NCBI GenBank assembly: GCA_021772335.1 | Contig: JAJFMD010000006.1 | Location: 88,857-152,856, forward strand | DNA from: Chlamydiota bacterium | GTDB lineage: Bacteria; Chlamydiota; Chlamydiia; Chlamydiales; Rhabdochlamydiaceae | Reading direction: 5' to 3' | Length of the DNA: 64,000 nucleotides | Shown here: positions 24,608 to 34,164 of the stretch, piece after piece | Position numbering within the stretch: the stretch's first letter is position 1 | How the letters are laid out: each line of letters opens with the position of its first letter | Translations under genes and position numbers: made by a program | Notes under the pieces: generated by a model | Databases searched by the model: none | What the model was told of the DNA's origin: nothing | The model's input: only the letters and a program-made list of their open reading frames with translations

Positions 24608-26587
24608 TTATCGTTTCAAAAGGCGGAGGCTATTAAGTCCTACAATAACAGTGCCCCCTTCATGTAGAATTACGGCGAGCCAAAGAGGAATGAGTCCGAG
24701 AAGAGCAGGCGTTGTTGCAAAGAAAATGACAACAAGAGCAAGAGAGATGTTTTGTTTAACGATGCGCATTGTACTATGCGCTTTATCCATCAACCAGTTA
24801 AGCAGTGAAAAGTCATCGTGAATAAAGACGATATCTGATGCTTCAACAGCTGTTGCGCTTCCAATTTTACCCATTGAAATGCCTACAGTAGAGCGCGCGA
24901 GTGCGGGAGCATCGTTGACTCCATCGCCAACCATGACGAGCTCTCCGGAGCGGTTGAGCTCGATCACTTTATTTAGTTTATCTTCTGGCCTGAGTTCGGA
25001 AAAAATTTGATCAATAGCGAGATTGCTTGCGACTTTTTCCGCAATATCTTGGCGATCTCCAGTGAGCATGATGAGTTGGAGGCGGTGACGATCGCGCAAA
25101 GATTGTAAGACACGGCCTGAATCAGGGCGCAATGTATCTAGAAAATCGAACAGAAATAGCTCCTCATCAATCAACAGCAATGTAGATAGTTCTGTTGATT
25201 TAGCGAGCAGATCAGAGACATCACGATGATTTTCTCCTTTCCAAAGAGAGAGAATGTATTCGGCATGGCCAATTGCAACATGTTTTTTTGTCCCATCAAT
25301 TGAAATTTCTCCTTCTAACCCAAAACCTGCCTTGGCATTAAAGTTTTCGATAGGGGAAGCTGAAATCTTTTTTTCCTTAGCGAAGTTCTCTATCGCCTTT
25401 GCAATGGGGTGCACAGCTCCACGTTCTAATCCTGCCGCGATGCTGAGAGCTTGATCAATAGATATTGAAGGGTTTTTTGGCCAAAGAGGAGCAATTTGAG
25501 TGCAATTTAGTTCTCCTGTCGTCAATGTTCCCGTTTTGTCAAAAGCGACAATAGAGCAGCTCGCTAAGCTATCTAGTGTTACACCACCTTTAAGAAGGAT
25601 CCCTTTTTTGGCGCAGCTGCTAATTGCGCTGAGATAAGCAGTTGGCGTAGCGATGATTAGAGCGCACGGTGAAGCGGCAATTAAAAAGGCCAGAGCTCTG
25701 TAGATCGATCCATTATCACCGAGATATTCAATTGAAAAAATGAAGGGGAGTAATAGAGCAAAAGCCGCAGAGAGTAGAATGATTGTTGTTGCATAGTATT
25801 TTCCAAAGCGGTCGAAAAGCCTTTGCATACGGGGCTTGCTCTCATGCGCTTTAGTGATGAGTTCAATGATGCGCGATAGAGTGGAATCGTTGCTTGTACG
25901 CTCGACACGGACAACAAGCTTTCCATCGAGATTGCGACCACCTGCTGCTACCTCATCTCCAGGTTTTGTCGGTACTGGTTTGCTCTCTCCAGTAAGATGA
26001 ACAAGGTTAATAAAAGAGCTTCCTTCAATCACGTTGCCGTCAAGAGGAATCACCTCTCCTGCTTTAACGAGAATGTGCATGCCCACAGTCACTTCATGGA
26101 GCGCTTTCTCCGAAACCGAGTGATCTTCTTCTAAGACAAATGCTGTGCGTGGGGTGATTTTATTGAGTTGAGTCAACGCAGTTTTTGTTTTTTGCGTAAC
26201 CATTCCTTCCAGTCCAGCTGAAAGCTCAAAGAGAACGAGGAGCAATCCACCTTCAAGTGCGCTGCCGATTAAAACAGAGAGCAATGCAGCTAAGGTCATC
26301 AAAACATCAATATTGATTTCGAGATTACTAATATCTTCGATTGATTCGATTAGCGCGGGGATTCCTGCTAAAAAATAGACAAAAGCGAGAAAAAGATAAG
26401 AGATCTGAGGAGAGTAAAATGAGGTGATAAGAGCAGCTAGGAGAAAAATAGCAGCGAGTAGCGATGATTTAAGTTTGAGGTTTTTGCCGATTTTTCGTGA
26501 ATCAGGGGTGAGAAAGGGACTAATCGTGTCTTCTTTTCCTGATGAAAAAAACTCGTCAAAAATGTAAGGAGTGCTATTTGTTTTCAT
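24608..26587 (-). CDS. zntA: P1B-type heavy-metal ATPase (ZntA-like)
   Basis: This is an ATP-driven efflux pump for a soft divalent metal in the inner membrane. The 659-residue protein has the ion-pore motif SPCALIIATPTAY, the phosphorylation motif DKTGTLT, the HP locus (HPIAKAIENF), ATP-site MLTGDRQDIAEKVA and GDGVNDAPALA. There is no N-terminal CxxC metal-binding domain; the first 50 residues are short and polar. SPC rather than CPC in the pore helix is seen in a minority of P1B pumps, so metal specificity (Zn, Cd, Co or other) is uncertain. In Chlamydia the equivalent gene, of similar size, also lies next to a VIT-like gene and serS. The start overlaps the VIT-like stop by one base (TAATG). 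Confidence 0.92.
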   Translation of the reverse strand: MKTNSTPYIFDEFFSSGKEDTISPFLTPDSRKIGKNLKLKSSLLAAIFLLAALITSFYSPQISYLFLAFVYFLAGIPALIESIEDISNLEINIDVLMTLAALLSVLIGSALEGGLLLVLFELSAGLEGMVTQKTKTALTQLNKITPRTAFVLEEDHSVSEKALHEVTVGMHILVKAGEVIPLDGNVIEGSSFINLVHLTGESKPVPTKPGDEVAAGGRNLDGKLVVRVERTSNDSTLSRIIELITKAHESKPRMQRLFDRFGKYYATTIILLSAAFALLLPFIFSIEYLGDNGSIYRALAFLIAASPCALIIATPTAYLSAISSCAKKGILLKGGVTLDSLASCSIVAFDKTGTLTTGELNCTQIAPLWPKNPSISIDQALSIAAGLERGAVHPIAKAIENFAKEKKISASPIENFNAKAGFGLEGEISIDGTKKHVAIGHAEYILSLWKGENHRDVSDLLAKSTELSTLLLIDEELFLFDFLDTLRPDSGRVLQSLRDRHRLQLIMLTGDRQDIAEKVASNLAIDQIFSELRPEDKLNKVIELNRSGELVMVGDGVNDAPALARSTVGISMGKIGSATAVEASDIVFIHDDFSLLNWLMDKAHSTMRIVKQNISLALVVIFFATTPALLGLIPLWLAVILHEGGTVIVGLNSLRLLKR

Positions 26588-27339
26588 TATTTTACGATAA
26601 TAAATAAAAAGTAGGTCATTGCATAACTAAGCAGTGCAATACCTAGCGACCAAATCACAAGAGGCAGTGCTTGATTTCTCTCAATTTTAGCCGTTGAATA
26701 AGCGCCAATCATCACAAGTGCTAAGCAAGTTCCAACGCTGCCGAGATAGGAGAGAAAAAACAGCGAGGCTAAAATCAAAACTCCTGCAAATAGAGTTCCT
26801 AAGGCAGCTCCAAATGCTTGCTTGAGAGGATGTTCATAAACAGCGAGGGATAATCCGAGTTCCTCTTCGAGCATGACGCGTAGCAGACGATTGTCATCGG
26901 CCATGAGCACATTAATGACATCATCGAGTTGTTTTCCGCTGAAACCTTTGATCTGGTACATCTCTTTCAGTTCTTCGCGCTCTTGTTCACGATGATGCTC
27001 AATTTCCCAGCGTTCTTCTTCTATTAAACGGTGTAGACGCTCTAATCGTGTCCATGCGAGCATTGCGCTGCGACCCACTTTCCAGATCAACCAGCCTGCG
27101 CTAAAAAAAAGAAGAATAAAAAAAGCATCTACGGCGGCATAGTCAAGTTGTTCTAAAACTGTGAGTCCAAGCAACAGAGCAATTGCTGTTTCTTTAAAGC
27201 AATCTGCTCCTGCAGCGAGATGTCCAGGCATCTCAGTGCCGTGCGGTTCACCTCCAGCTAAAGTGCCCTTTAATCGAGCAGCTTTAAGGTGCTCAAAAAC
27301 ACTCATTCCTTGAAAGTGATTGGCCGGTTTATCTGTCAT
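26587..27339 (-). CDS. VIT1/CCC1-like metal transporter family protein
   Basis: The product has 250 residues. It has two hydrophobic hairpins at each end and a charged cytoplasmic helical region between them. The central stretch (EEREELKEMYQIKGFSGKQL, then VLMADDNRLLRVMLEEELGL) resembles the metal-binding domain of vacuolar iron transporter family proteins, and the C-terminal half has LGTLFAGVLILASLFFLSYL. The usual first-helix DG motif of VIT proteins is not evident; LAAGADCFKETAIALLLGLT stands there. Transport of iron or manganese is therefore a family-level inference. A homologue of unknown function sits at the same place between zntA and serS in Chlamydia. The start overlaps serS by four bases. 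Confidence 0.75.
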   Translation of the reverse strand: MTDKPANHFQGMSVFEHLKAARLKGTLAGGEPHGTEMPGHLAAGADCFKETAIALLLGLTVLEQLDYAAVDAFFILLFFSAGWLIWKVGRSAMLAWTRLERLHRLIEEERWEIEHHREQEREELKEMYQIKGFSGKQLDDVINVLMADDNRLLRVMLEEELGLSLAVYEHPLKQAFGAALGTLFAGVLILASLFFLSYLGSVGTCLALVMIGAYSTAKIERNQALPLVIWSLGIALLSYAMTYFLFIIVK

Positions 27340-28616
27340 ACAGGTTGCTTTAACTCTTTCATCCCGTCGAGGTATTTATGTAGAATCGGAGGTAATAAGA
27401 TCGATCCATCTTCTTGCTGATGATTTTCAAGCAAAGCAACCATCAAACGAGATGTAGCGAGTCCCGAACCATTCAATGTATGGACAAATTGCGGTTTCTC
27501 TTCCTTTTCTTTGTAGCGAATATGAGAGCGACGCGCTTGAAAATCTGTACAATTAGAAACAGAGGAGACTTCATAGTAGCGATTTTGTCCTGGAAGCCAC
27601 ACTTCAATGTCGACAGTTTTTGCTGCAGGAAAAGACATGTCGCCTGTGACAAGTTCCATCACACGGTAGTGGAGGTTAAGGCTTTGTAAAATCTCTTCAG
27701 CAGTGGCAATCATTTCATCCATTACCTGATGACTCTCTTCAGGTTTTGTAAAAGCAAACATTTCCACTTTATTGAACTGGTGCATGCGAATTAGGCCCCG
27801 TTCTTGACTGCCCGCTGCGCCGGCTTCTCTACGGAAGCAGGGTGTATAGGCAAAATATTTTTGTGGTAAATCTGAGCTTTTTAGAATTTCGTCATAATGC
27901 AAGCCGCAAATTGCAACTTCTGCTGTAGGAATGAGATAGAGTTGGTAATCTTCGTCATGAATTTTATAGAGCTGATTTTCAAACTTTGGTAGTTGACCCG
28001 CTCCATAAACAATTTCAGGTTTGGCAAGTAGAGGAGGCATCAATTTCGTATAGCCATTATCGATATGTGTATCGATCATGTAATTGATTAATGCCCATTC
28101 AAGTCTTGCTCCGAGTGCTGTATAAAGAGGCCAGCTACTACCGCTGATTTTTGCGCTCGCTTTGAAATCAAATAGATGGAGATGTTCATTGAGTTCAAGG
28201 TGGTTTTTGAATTTAAAGTTAAAGTGCCTTTTTTCACCAATCTCTTTCAGACAGATATTATCTTCAGGATCTTCAGAAACTTTAATGTGATCTTCGGGTA
28301 GATTAGGGAGATAAGAGAGCAGCTCTTCAAGCTTTTGTTCCGCTTCTTTTTCTGCTTTGTCTAGCACATCGATTTGATCGCCAAGACCGGCAACTTCCTT
28401 GAGAACTTCTTTAGCATCACCACCAGAGCGTTTAATATCACCAATTTGCTTAGATAGATGATTGCGTTTAGCCTTTAGTTCTTCACATTCTGTTTTAATT
28501 TTTCGGATTTTTTCATCTTTTGAAAGAATTGGTTGAAGAACGACTTCAGGATTTTTAGTTTGAAGTTTTTTTTCGATCTCTTGAGGATTTTCGCGGATCA
28601 GTTTGATATCGAGCAT
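27336..28616 (-). CDS. serS: Seryl-tRNA synthetase
   Basis: This class II synthetase charges tRNA-Ser in the cytosol. The product has 426 residues, a normal length. The N-terminal 110 residues form the antiparallel coiled-coil tRNA-binding arm (KTECEELKAKRNHLSKQIGD). The catalytic core shows motif 2 (FRREAGAAGSQERGLIRMHQ) and motif 3 (NGSGLATSRLMVALLENHQ). The motif 3 variant TSR, where VGR is common, keeps the catalytic Arg. It is first in the co-directional run that continues with the VIT-like gene, zntA and the export pump, as in Chlamydia for the first three. Confidence 0.97.
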   Translation of the reverse strand: MLDIKLIRENPQEIEKKLQTKNPEVVLQPILSKDEKIRKIKTECEELKAKRNHLSKQIGDIKRSGGDAKEVLKEVAGLGDQIDVLDKAEKEAEQKLEELLSYLPNLPEDHIKVSEDPEDNICLKEIGEKRHFNFKFKNHLELNEHLHLFDFKASAKISGSSWPLYTALGARLEWALINYMIDTHIDNGYTKLMPPLLAKPEIVYGAGQLPKFENQLYKIHDEDYQLYLIPTAEVAICGLHYDEILKSSDLPQKYFAYTPCFRREAGAAGSQERGLIRMHQFNKVEMFAFTKPEESHQVMDEMIATAEEILQSLNLHYRVMELVTGDMSFPAAKTVDIEVWLPGQNRYYEVSSVSNCTDFQARRSHIRYKEKEEKPQFVHTLNGSGLATSRLMVALLENHQQEDGSILLPPILHKYLDGMKELKQPV

Positions 28617-28671
28617 AGTTAACTCTAAATGATTTAAATAGAAAAAAATATAGGTAAAGAGGGGAGTAAAG

Positions 28672-30153
28672 TCAATTGATTTGTTTGACGAATCCTAATG
28701 ATTTAAGCAGGTATAAAGCCCCAACAGCATTTAGCCCTTGATCGTTATAAAATTCATTCTCAACAAAGCCTGAGGCATCATCACGATCTGTGCATAAAGA
28801 TTGTTCTTCAAAAATGTGGTCGATTAAGTATGTTGCAATTTGAGTATTATACCCCCTTTCACTAAGGAAGTTTGCAATCTGCTCGGAGATGATTTTAGGC
28901 GTATAATTCTCAAAAAAATATGGCTCAAAAGAGTTTAGCTCTTTCTCTGTTAATTTTGCGGTATCATCATCTTCCGTGCTATAGAAGTCTTCTTTCGATA
29001 AACTTGTATCAAAGCCGTAGAGACCAGAAGTTTGATTAATTAAATAATTTGTTCCGTTGTCTACATGGAGCCCCCATTCGGGATTTTCCTGATCTTCTTC
29101 GGGATACTCATTATTCTTTGCTGGATTGTTCGCACGATCATTTTTGGCTTTTAAGACATGCATCGTAGCAAGTGTGTGTTTATAGTGATGAAGCAGGCGG
29201 TTGATGTAATCTTTTAAGGCTAAACCACATTTTACGCGTTCGATAAATAAAACAGTTTTGTTAGAAAAATGGGGAGCGCAATGTTCGCTAAGTGGAAGAA
29301 GGCCGTCGTTAAATCGATCGCACAAATAGCGGATAAATTCTATTGTGCATTGTTGTGGTGGGTTGGATAAAAAATTTGTTATCCATAGTAAATTGTTAAA
29401 TATGGTTTTGTAATTAGAGCTTGTTTTCTTTTTTAGTTCTGTAATAGTTTTGTTGTATAATTCTGCAAATGGAGCAGGCTCTACTCCAAGTTTGGTTAAA
29501 GCTGTGGTCAAGCGGGGCTTTAGTTCTTCTGCAAATTCACTGCTATAAGGTTGGAGAGCTTCATCCACTAAAAGTTCCGGCGGGGGTGTTTTTAGCATTT
29601 TTTCATCAAGTTGAAAATCGCTTTCAGAGCATTGCGCTAATTTATAGATGAAAGTAGCTTGATTAGCGAAAGCTGGTTCATTGTCTCCAAGAGCTTGTCT
29701 AAAGGCTTCAAAGGACAACAAGAGATCTTTATAGCGTTCATTAAACAACATTGGACAACTAGTGTTGGCAAGTTGAGGTATGAGTTCGCGAGCTGAGTGA
29801 TAAGCAATACGTGCATTATTGGGATTTTCTAATGCAGTTTTTACAGCATTTTCACATTGATCAATCATATTGTTGAGATTGCCAATCTCTTTTGTGACGC
29901 GCGGGTATCTTTTTCCACCGATAACTTCTTGCCAGCAACGGCGTTGAGCTGCATGAATAAGGGCGAGTCCTGCAGATAGAAATGTGATAAATAAAATTTT
30001 AATACACTGTGCAAAGCGCCAGAGATTAGATTTTTGATCGATAAATGTGACGACTCTCTGGTCAGATTTAGGCCCAGCTGCGGTAGATAGGACCTGGCAG
30101 TGATCATATCTCGTTGTATTTGACTGAACTGGGCAGAGAGGATATGATCCCAT
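28672..30153 (-). CDS. Unknown protein with one N-terminal membrane segment
   Basis: I do not recognise this 493-residue protein. Residues about 49-68 (QCIKILFITFLSAGLALIHA) form a single hydrophobic segment after a polar 48-residue N-terminus, so it is a type II or signal-anchor arrangement rather than a classic signal peptide. The rest is soluble, helical and acidic near the C-terminus (EEDQENPEWG, STEDDDTAKLTEKELNSFEP). No catalytic motif is visible. The ribosome binding site is poor. It is flanked by serS on the same strand and a divergent UPF0158-like gene. A membrane-tethered or effector role is possible but unsupported. Confidence 0.6.
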   Translation of the reverse strand: MGSYPLCPVQSNTTRYDHCQVLSTAAGPKSDQRVVTFIDQKSNLWRFAQCIKILFITFLSAGLALIHAAQRRCWQEVIGGKRYPRVTKEIGNLNNMIDQCENAVKTALENPNNARIAYHSARELIPQLANTSCPMLFNERYKDLLLSFEAFRQALGDNEPAFANQATFIYKLAQCSESDFQLDEKMLKTPPPELLVDEALQPYSSEFAEELKPRLTTALTKLGVEPAPFAELYNKTITELKKKTSSNYKTIFNNLLWITNFLSNPPQQCTIEFIRYLCDRFNDGLLPLSEHCAPHFSNKTVLFIERVKCGLALKDYINRLLHHYKHTLATMHVLKAKNDRANNPAKNNEYPEEDQENPEWGLHVDNGTNYLINQTSGLYGFDTSLSKEDFYSTEDDDTAKLTEKELNSFEPYFFENYTPKIISEQIANFLSERGYNTQIATYLIDHIFEEQSLCTDRDDASGFVENEFYNDQGLNAVGALYLLKSLGFVKQIN

Positions 30154-30371
30154 AAGAGATGTCCCATTTGTTTAATTGAAGATAATATATATAAATTTAA
30201 CTATGAAATCAAGAGATTTTAGTGTTTATCTGCATTTGTTAAGTTAGAGTTAACTCTAATTTTTTTTATCTATGACCTTTATTGTTGAATTGAGTCCCTA
30301 TATTATGTTACCCTAGTGCCTATCTATTGAAATAAAATTTTTAATCCATCTTGCTGAAAAGGTTATAGAAT

Positions 30372-31481
30372 ATGGCTACCAAAGAATTTCCTAAAGCTCA
30401 AAATCCTCTACTTTTGCGTTTTCATCGTTTAATGGACGCTTTTGCAAAATCAGATGATGAAAGAGATTTTTACTTAGATAAAGTAGAAGGATTTATATTT
30501 TATATCGATCTCGACAAAACTGAAGAGGAAATCGCTGCTTTAGATAAAGAAGTCGAAGAGTCCCGCCCGCGCTATTGCTTGATTCCCAAAATGACTTTTT
30601 ATGAGACTAAAAAGTTTATGGAAGGATTTGTAAACGAAAAAGTTTATGATATCGATACTAAAGAGAAGTTACTTGAAATTATTCAGTCGGATAACTCTAG
30701 GGAAAACTTTCTTGAATTTATCTATGACCACCTCACTGAGCTCGAAAAATGGCAACAATATTATCATGAGCGTTCTCGTATTCGCATTATTGAATGGTTA
30801 AGGCAGCAAGAGATTCAATTTGTTTTTGAAGAAGATTTAGATTTCAATAAAAACATGCTTGAAAAGATTAAGCGTCATCTTTTTGATGCAAAGGTGCCTA
30901 AGGATGTTGCGAATGCGCGCGATGCTTTAGAAGCTAAAGCAAAAACTTACTATTCGAGTGAAGCGCTTAATCCCCGTCCAAAACGTGGACGTCCTCCTAA
31001 GCAAGCAGCTAAGGTTGAAGTAGAAACGCAAGTTACAGTTGATATGTATCTTAAAGTTCCTCCGGCAGTGCGCCTTTTTCTGTATTTGCCAGATATCTCC
31101 AACCCGTCTGCGGTCACATTCTCTTCGCGATTTGATACAGAAGCTGATCTGTTAGCTAGTTTGCGTGGTGGTTCCAGGGAGCATGTTGATACTAAACTTG
31201 AAGCATTATCGCAACGTTTGGAATCTCTGCAAAATTTGTCGTCAAAGCTCTCTAAGATAGAAGATGTAAAAGGCATAATTAAAAATGAGCCTATGCTTAA
31301 AGATTTAAAATCAAAGGTTGAAGAAGGGAAACCTAAAGGCCGCATTATGGGTGTAGTAAAGGGTTTTCTTCCAAAGCGTAAAGATTCTGATGAAGACGCT
31401 TCCTCTGAAATTTCAAAAGGTAAACGCAGTGGAGTGAAAAGAGTCTCTCAGATCAAAAAGAAGAAAAAAGAGGATAGTTAA
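30372..31481 (+). CDS. UPF0158-like protein with AT-hook and basic tail
   Basis: The product has 369 residues. The N-terminal 150 residues resemble the UPF0158 family found in chlamydiae (YIDLDKTEEEIAAL, RYCLIPKMTFYETKKFMEGF, HERSRIRIIEWLRQQEIQF). At about residues 201-211 there is an AT-hook-like motif, PRPKRGRPPKQ. The C-terminus is strongly basic (SGVKRVSQIKKKKKEDS). These features suggest a nucleoid-associated or regulatory DNA-binding protein, which is inference. It ends 3 bases before the E1 fusion gene, whose ribosome binding site (AGAGGA) lies inside this gene, so the two are co-transcribed. The start ATG follows AAGG at a 12-base spacing. Confidence 0.7.
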   Translation: MATKEFPKAQNPLLLRFHRLMDAFAKSDDERDFYLDKVEGFIFYIDLDKTEEEIAALDKEVEESRPRYCLIPKMTFYETKKFMEGFVNEKVYDIDTKEKLLEIIQSDNSRENFLEFIYDHLTELEKWQQYYHERSRIRIIEWLRQQEIQFVFEEDLDFNKNMLEKIKRHLFDAKVPKDVANARDALEAKAKTYYSSEALNPRPKRGRPPKQAAKVEVETQVTVDMYLKVPPAVRLFLYLPDISNPSAVTFSSRFDTEADLLASLRGGSREHVDTKLEALSQRLESLQNLSSKLSKIEDVKGIIKNEPMLKDLKSKVEEGKPKGRIMGVVKGFLPKRKDSDEDASSEISKGKRSGVKRVSQIKKKKKEDS

Positions 31482-31484
31482 TTC

Positions 31485-33527
31485 ATGCCAACAATCACCT
31501 CAAAACAAGCTCTAAATCCAGAGCAATTACTTCACAAGCGCGAGACTTGTTTAGCGATTCTACGCGATATCTATCGCTGCCGTTTTGTTGATGATAAAAT
31601 GTCCAAGCTCGTAAGGCAGAATAAGGGTGGGACCTTTTTTCTTTCAACTAAAGGGCATGAGTTGGTTGGAGCATTATGTGCTCATGGGTTAAATGCAGGA
31701 AGTGACTGGGCGTTTCCTTACTACAGAGACCGTTCCTTTGCGATAGCGCTTGGATCCCAGCTTGAAGAACTATTTGGAGTATTTCTTGGGAGAACAGTGA
31801 AAAATCACTCAGCAGGACGGATGATGCCTGAGCATTTTTCGGACAAATCATTGCGTATTCCCTGTCAGTCGAGTTGCGTTGGTTCCCAATTTCTCCAAGC
31901 AGTAGGATGTGCAAAAGCACTAAAAATTGCCAAGAGTAATGAAATCGTTTATGTGTCAGCTGGAGATGGAGCAACATCACAAGGTGATTTCCATGAAGCT
32001 TTAAATTTTGCTTGTATCCACCAACTCAATATTATTTTTGTCATACAGGATAATGGTTGGGCGATTTCAGTGCCTGTTAAGGATCAGACCGCTGGTGGCA
32101 AAATCAGTAAGATTGCAAGAGGTTACGAAAATCTATCTGTTTTTGATTGTGATGGAACTGATTTTTTCGAAGTTACTGAAGCGTTAACTCAAGCAGTAGG
32201 TAAAGCACGAAGTAATCAAGGACCGAGTTTAATCGTAGCTGATGTGCCACGTCTCGAAGCACATAGTAATAGTGATGATCCTCTTAAATATCGTGAAGAA
32301 GAGCATTTAGAAGAAGACCAATCCCGCGACCCATTGCCACGTTATGAAGATTTAATGCTCTCATTAGAATTAATTACTGAATCTGAGCTCAAAGAACTAC
32401 GTGAACAAATTCGCCAAGAAGTGGAGCAAGCTGCACAAGAAGCAGAAAAACTCCCTTTCCCCGAGCCTGACTCTGTGACAGATCATATCTTTAAGTCAGT
32501 AGAAGAACCGGCTGCAGTTGAAGGTAATGAAGGACCGAGCGTTGTAATTATTGATGCTCTCAATCACGCTCTAGATGAAGAGATGGAGCGCAATCCACAT
32601 CTTATTGTTTTTGGTGAAGATGTCGCTCATGGTAAAGGTGGGGTTTTTGGAGTTACTCGAAAATTAACTGAAAAGCATTCTGTAGAGAAATGCTTTAATA
32701 CACCTTTAGCTGAATCAACCGTTGTTGGAATTGCGATTGGAATGTCTTTCGTTGAAGGATTTTGCCCAGTTGCTGAAATCCAGTTTGCAGATTATATCTG
32801 GCCTGCAATGAATCAGTTGATTAATGAACTTGCAAGTATCCACTATCGATCTAATGGAGAGTGGAATTGTCCTGTTGTTATTCGTATTCCTTGTGGTGGC
32901 TATATACAAGGTGGTCCTTATCATTCACAGAGCATCGAAGCATATCTAGCGCATTGCCCAGGCCTTAAAATCGCGATCCCTAGTAATAGCGCCGATGCAA
33001 AGCGCATGCTCAAGATGGCAATCCGTGATCCAAATCCTGTCGTCTTTTTAGAACATAAAGCGCTCTATCGCCAACGCAAATATTGCGCACGTCCAGAACC
33101 GAGCAGTAATTCTCTACTTCCTCTAGGGAAAGCAGACGTTGTCCGCACAGGCTCAGACATGACCATTGTCGCATGGGGTATGACAGTATTAATGGCTGTT
33201 GAAGTGGCAGATAAGCTAGCAAAAGAGGGTTATGAAATTGAGGTAATCGACCTTAGAACAATCGCTCCTCTAGATATCGAAACAATTAATAGCTCTCTGC
33301 GCAAAACAGGTAAGCTGCTAATTGCTCATGAAGCTCCTCAAAATGGTGGTTTTGGTGCAGAAATTGCAGCGCGCATAGCAGAAACAGAATTTACTTATCT
33401 CGATGCTCCTGTTAAACGCATTGCAGCAAAAGATTGCATGGTCTCATACAGCAAAGTGCTTGAGGATGCGACATTGCCACAAACCAGTGATGTCGAAAAC
33501 GCAGCACGCTCTTTACTAAACTACTAA
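31485..33527 (+). CDS. Fused alpha/beta E1 subunit of a 2-oxo acid dehydrogenase complex
   Basis: This thiamine-diphosphate E1 enzyme decarboxylates pyruvate or a branched-chain 2-oxo acid and passes the acyl group to lipoyl-E2. Residues 1 to about 340 are the alpha subunit, with the ThDP motif GDGATSQGDFHEALNFACIH ending in QDNGWAISVP. Residues about 350-680 are the beta subunit, starting VVIIDALNHALDEEMERNPH and containing GEDVAHGKGGVFGVTRKL, EIQFADYIWPAMNQ and HYRSNGEWNCPVVIRIPCGG. In most bacteria these are two genes. A natural fusion of this length is also present in Chlamydia. Substrate preference cannot be read from the sequence; the chlamydial equivalent has been annotated both as pyruvate and as 2-oxoisovalerate dehydrogenase. 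Confidence 0.93.
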   Translation: MPTITSKQALNPEQLLHKRETCLAILRDIYRCRFVDDKMSKLVRQNKGGTFFLSTKGHELVGALCAHGLNAGSDWAFPYYRDRSFAIALGSQLEELFGVFLGRTVKNHSAGRMMPEHFSDKSLRIPCQSSCVGSQFLQAVGCAKALKIAKSNEIVYVSAGDGATSQGDFHEALNFACIHQLNIIFVIQDNGWAISVPVKDQTAGGKISKIARGYENLSVFDCDGTDFFEVTEALTQAVGKARSNQGPSLIVADVPRLEAHSNSDDPLKYREEEHLEEDQSRDPLPRYEDLMLSLELITESELKELREQIRQEVEQAAQEAEKLPFPEPDSVTDHIFKSVEEPAAVEGNEGPSVVIIDALNHALDEEMERNPHLIVFGEDVAHGKGGVFGVTRKLTEKHSVEKCFNTPLAESTVVGIAIGMSFVEGFCPVAEIQFADYIWPAMNQLINELASIHYRSNGEWNCPVVIRIPCGGYIQGGPYHSQSIEAYLAHCPGLKIAIPSNSADAKRMLKMAIRDPNPVVFLEHKALYRQRKYCARPEPSSNSLLPLGKADVVRTGSDMTIVAWGMTVLMAVEVADKLAKEGYEIEVIDLRTIAPLDIETINSSLRKTGKLLIAHEAPQNGGFGAEIAARIAETEFTYLDAPVKRIAAKDCMVSYSKVLEDATLPQTSDVENAARSLLNY

Positions 33528-34164
33528 TGTTTAAATGCAGCGTGTTTCCAAGATGATTTACACGCGACAATTTAGTACTTAAGGTCTTTGCTTTTTTCTT
33601 TTAATTGGAACTAAGACGAGTTCTTTCTCTTTTTTTGACTTCTTCTTTTTGCAGAGCGCTATGACAACTTTCTCAATACGCTCTAAAATTTTTCTCTGCT
33701 CCTGATCCATAATTTCCCGCTATTTTTTGTGCAACTAAACTACCACGATCGGGCCTCATTTCATTTGCAAATGCAAAGGCCTTTCAAACCTGTAAGTCGT
33801 TACAAACATTTTTCTTTTATATATTGACATATTTCATATCTAAACATTTTTTACAAACTTTATTAACTAAATGTTTTCGAAATCCTAATTAACAATTTGC
33901 GTAAAGTTGTCAGGAAGCTGTTTTCCCCTTTGAGAATGCTTTTTCAGCCCTTATTCAAAACTTTAAGAAAGTTGAAGATGCTCTTGATCTTTGAATCGAA
34001 CAAAAGTCCTGACACTTAGGATCACACAAAAAAATTGACAAATTCCTTAGGAAAAAATTTAGTGATGCTGCTACATTTCAAGTTTTTCAAATCAAAATAA
34101 TCACAATCAAATTAATTGAGAAATTTCTGCAGAGCAGATTTTCACAGAAAAATTGGAGTTAATC
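33528..34164. other. Long AT-rich intergenic region
   Basis: These 637 bases separate the E1 fusion gene from the first accessory glycosyltransferase. They contain one possible small minus-strand ORF (33579-33710), a weak inverted repeat (GCGTGT/ACACGC near 33542-33566) and two isolated TTGACA hexamers (33824-33829 and 34035-34040). No convincing -10 box lies at the right spacing. A short in-frame stretch near 33918-33995 ends at TGA and might be a gene relic, but I cannot identify it. The region marks the entry into the accessory block. Confidence 0.6.
33579..33710 (-). CDS. Possible small lysine-rich protein (43 residues)
   Basis: An ATG at 33710 opens a 43-codon frame ending in TAA at 33579. 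The predicted peptide begins MDQEQRKILERIEKVVIALC and continues with a Lys-rich tail (KKKKSKKEKE, then VPIKRKKQRP). The first half would form an amphipathic helix and the tail is strongly basic, as in small nucleic-acid-binding proteins. Upstream there is only a marginal GGGA ribosome binding site. It is not overlapped by another gene, but chance cannot be excluded at this length. Confidence 0.35.
   Translation of the reverse strand: MDQEQRKILERIEKVVIALCKKKKSKKEKELVLVPIKRKKQRP

Noticed and set aside
33918..33995. Short in-frame stretch ending at TGA that could be a transposase or gene relic
   Set aside because: About 25 codons with no start and no recognisable family; too short to support a call.
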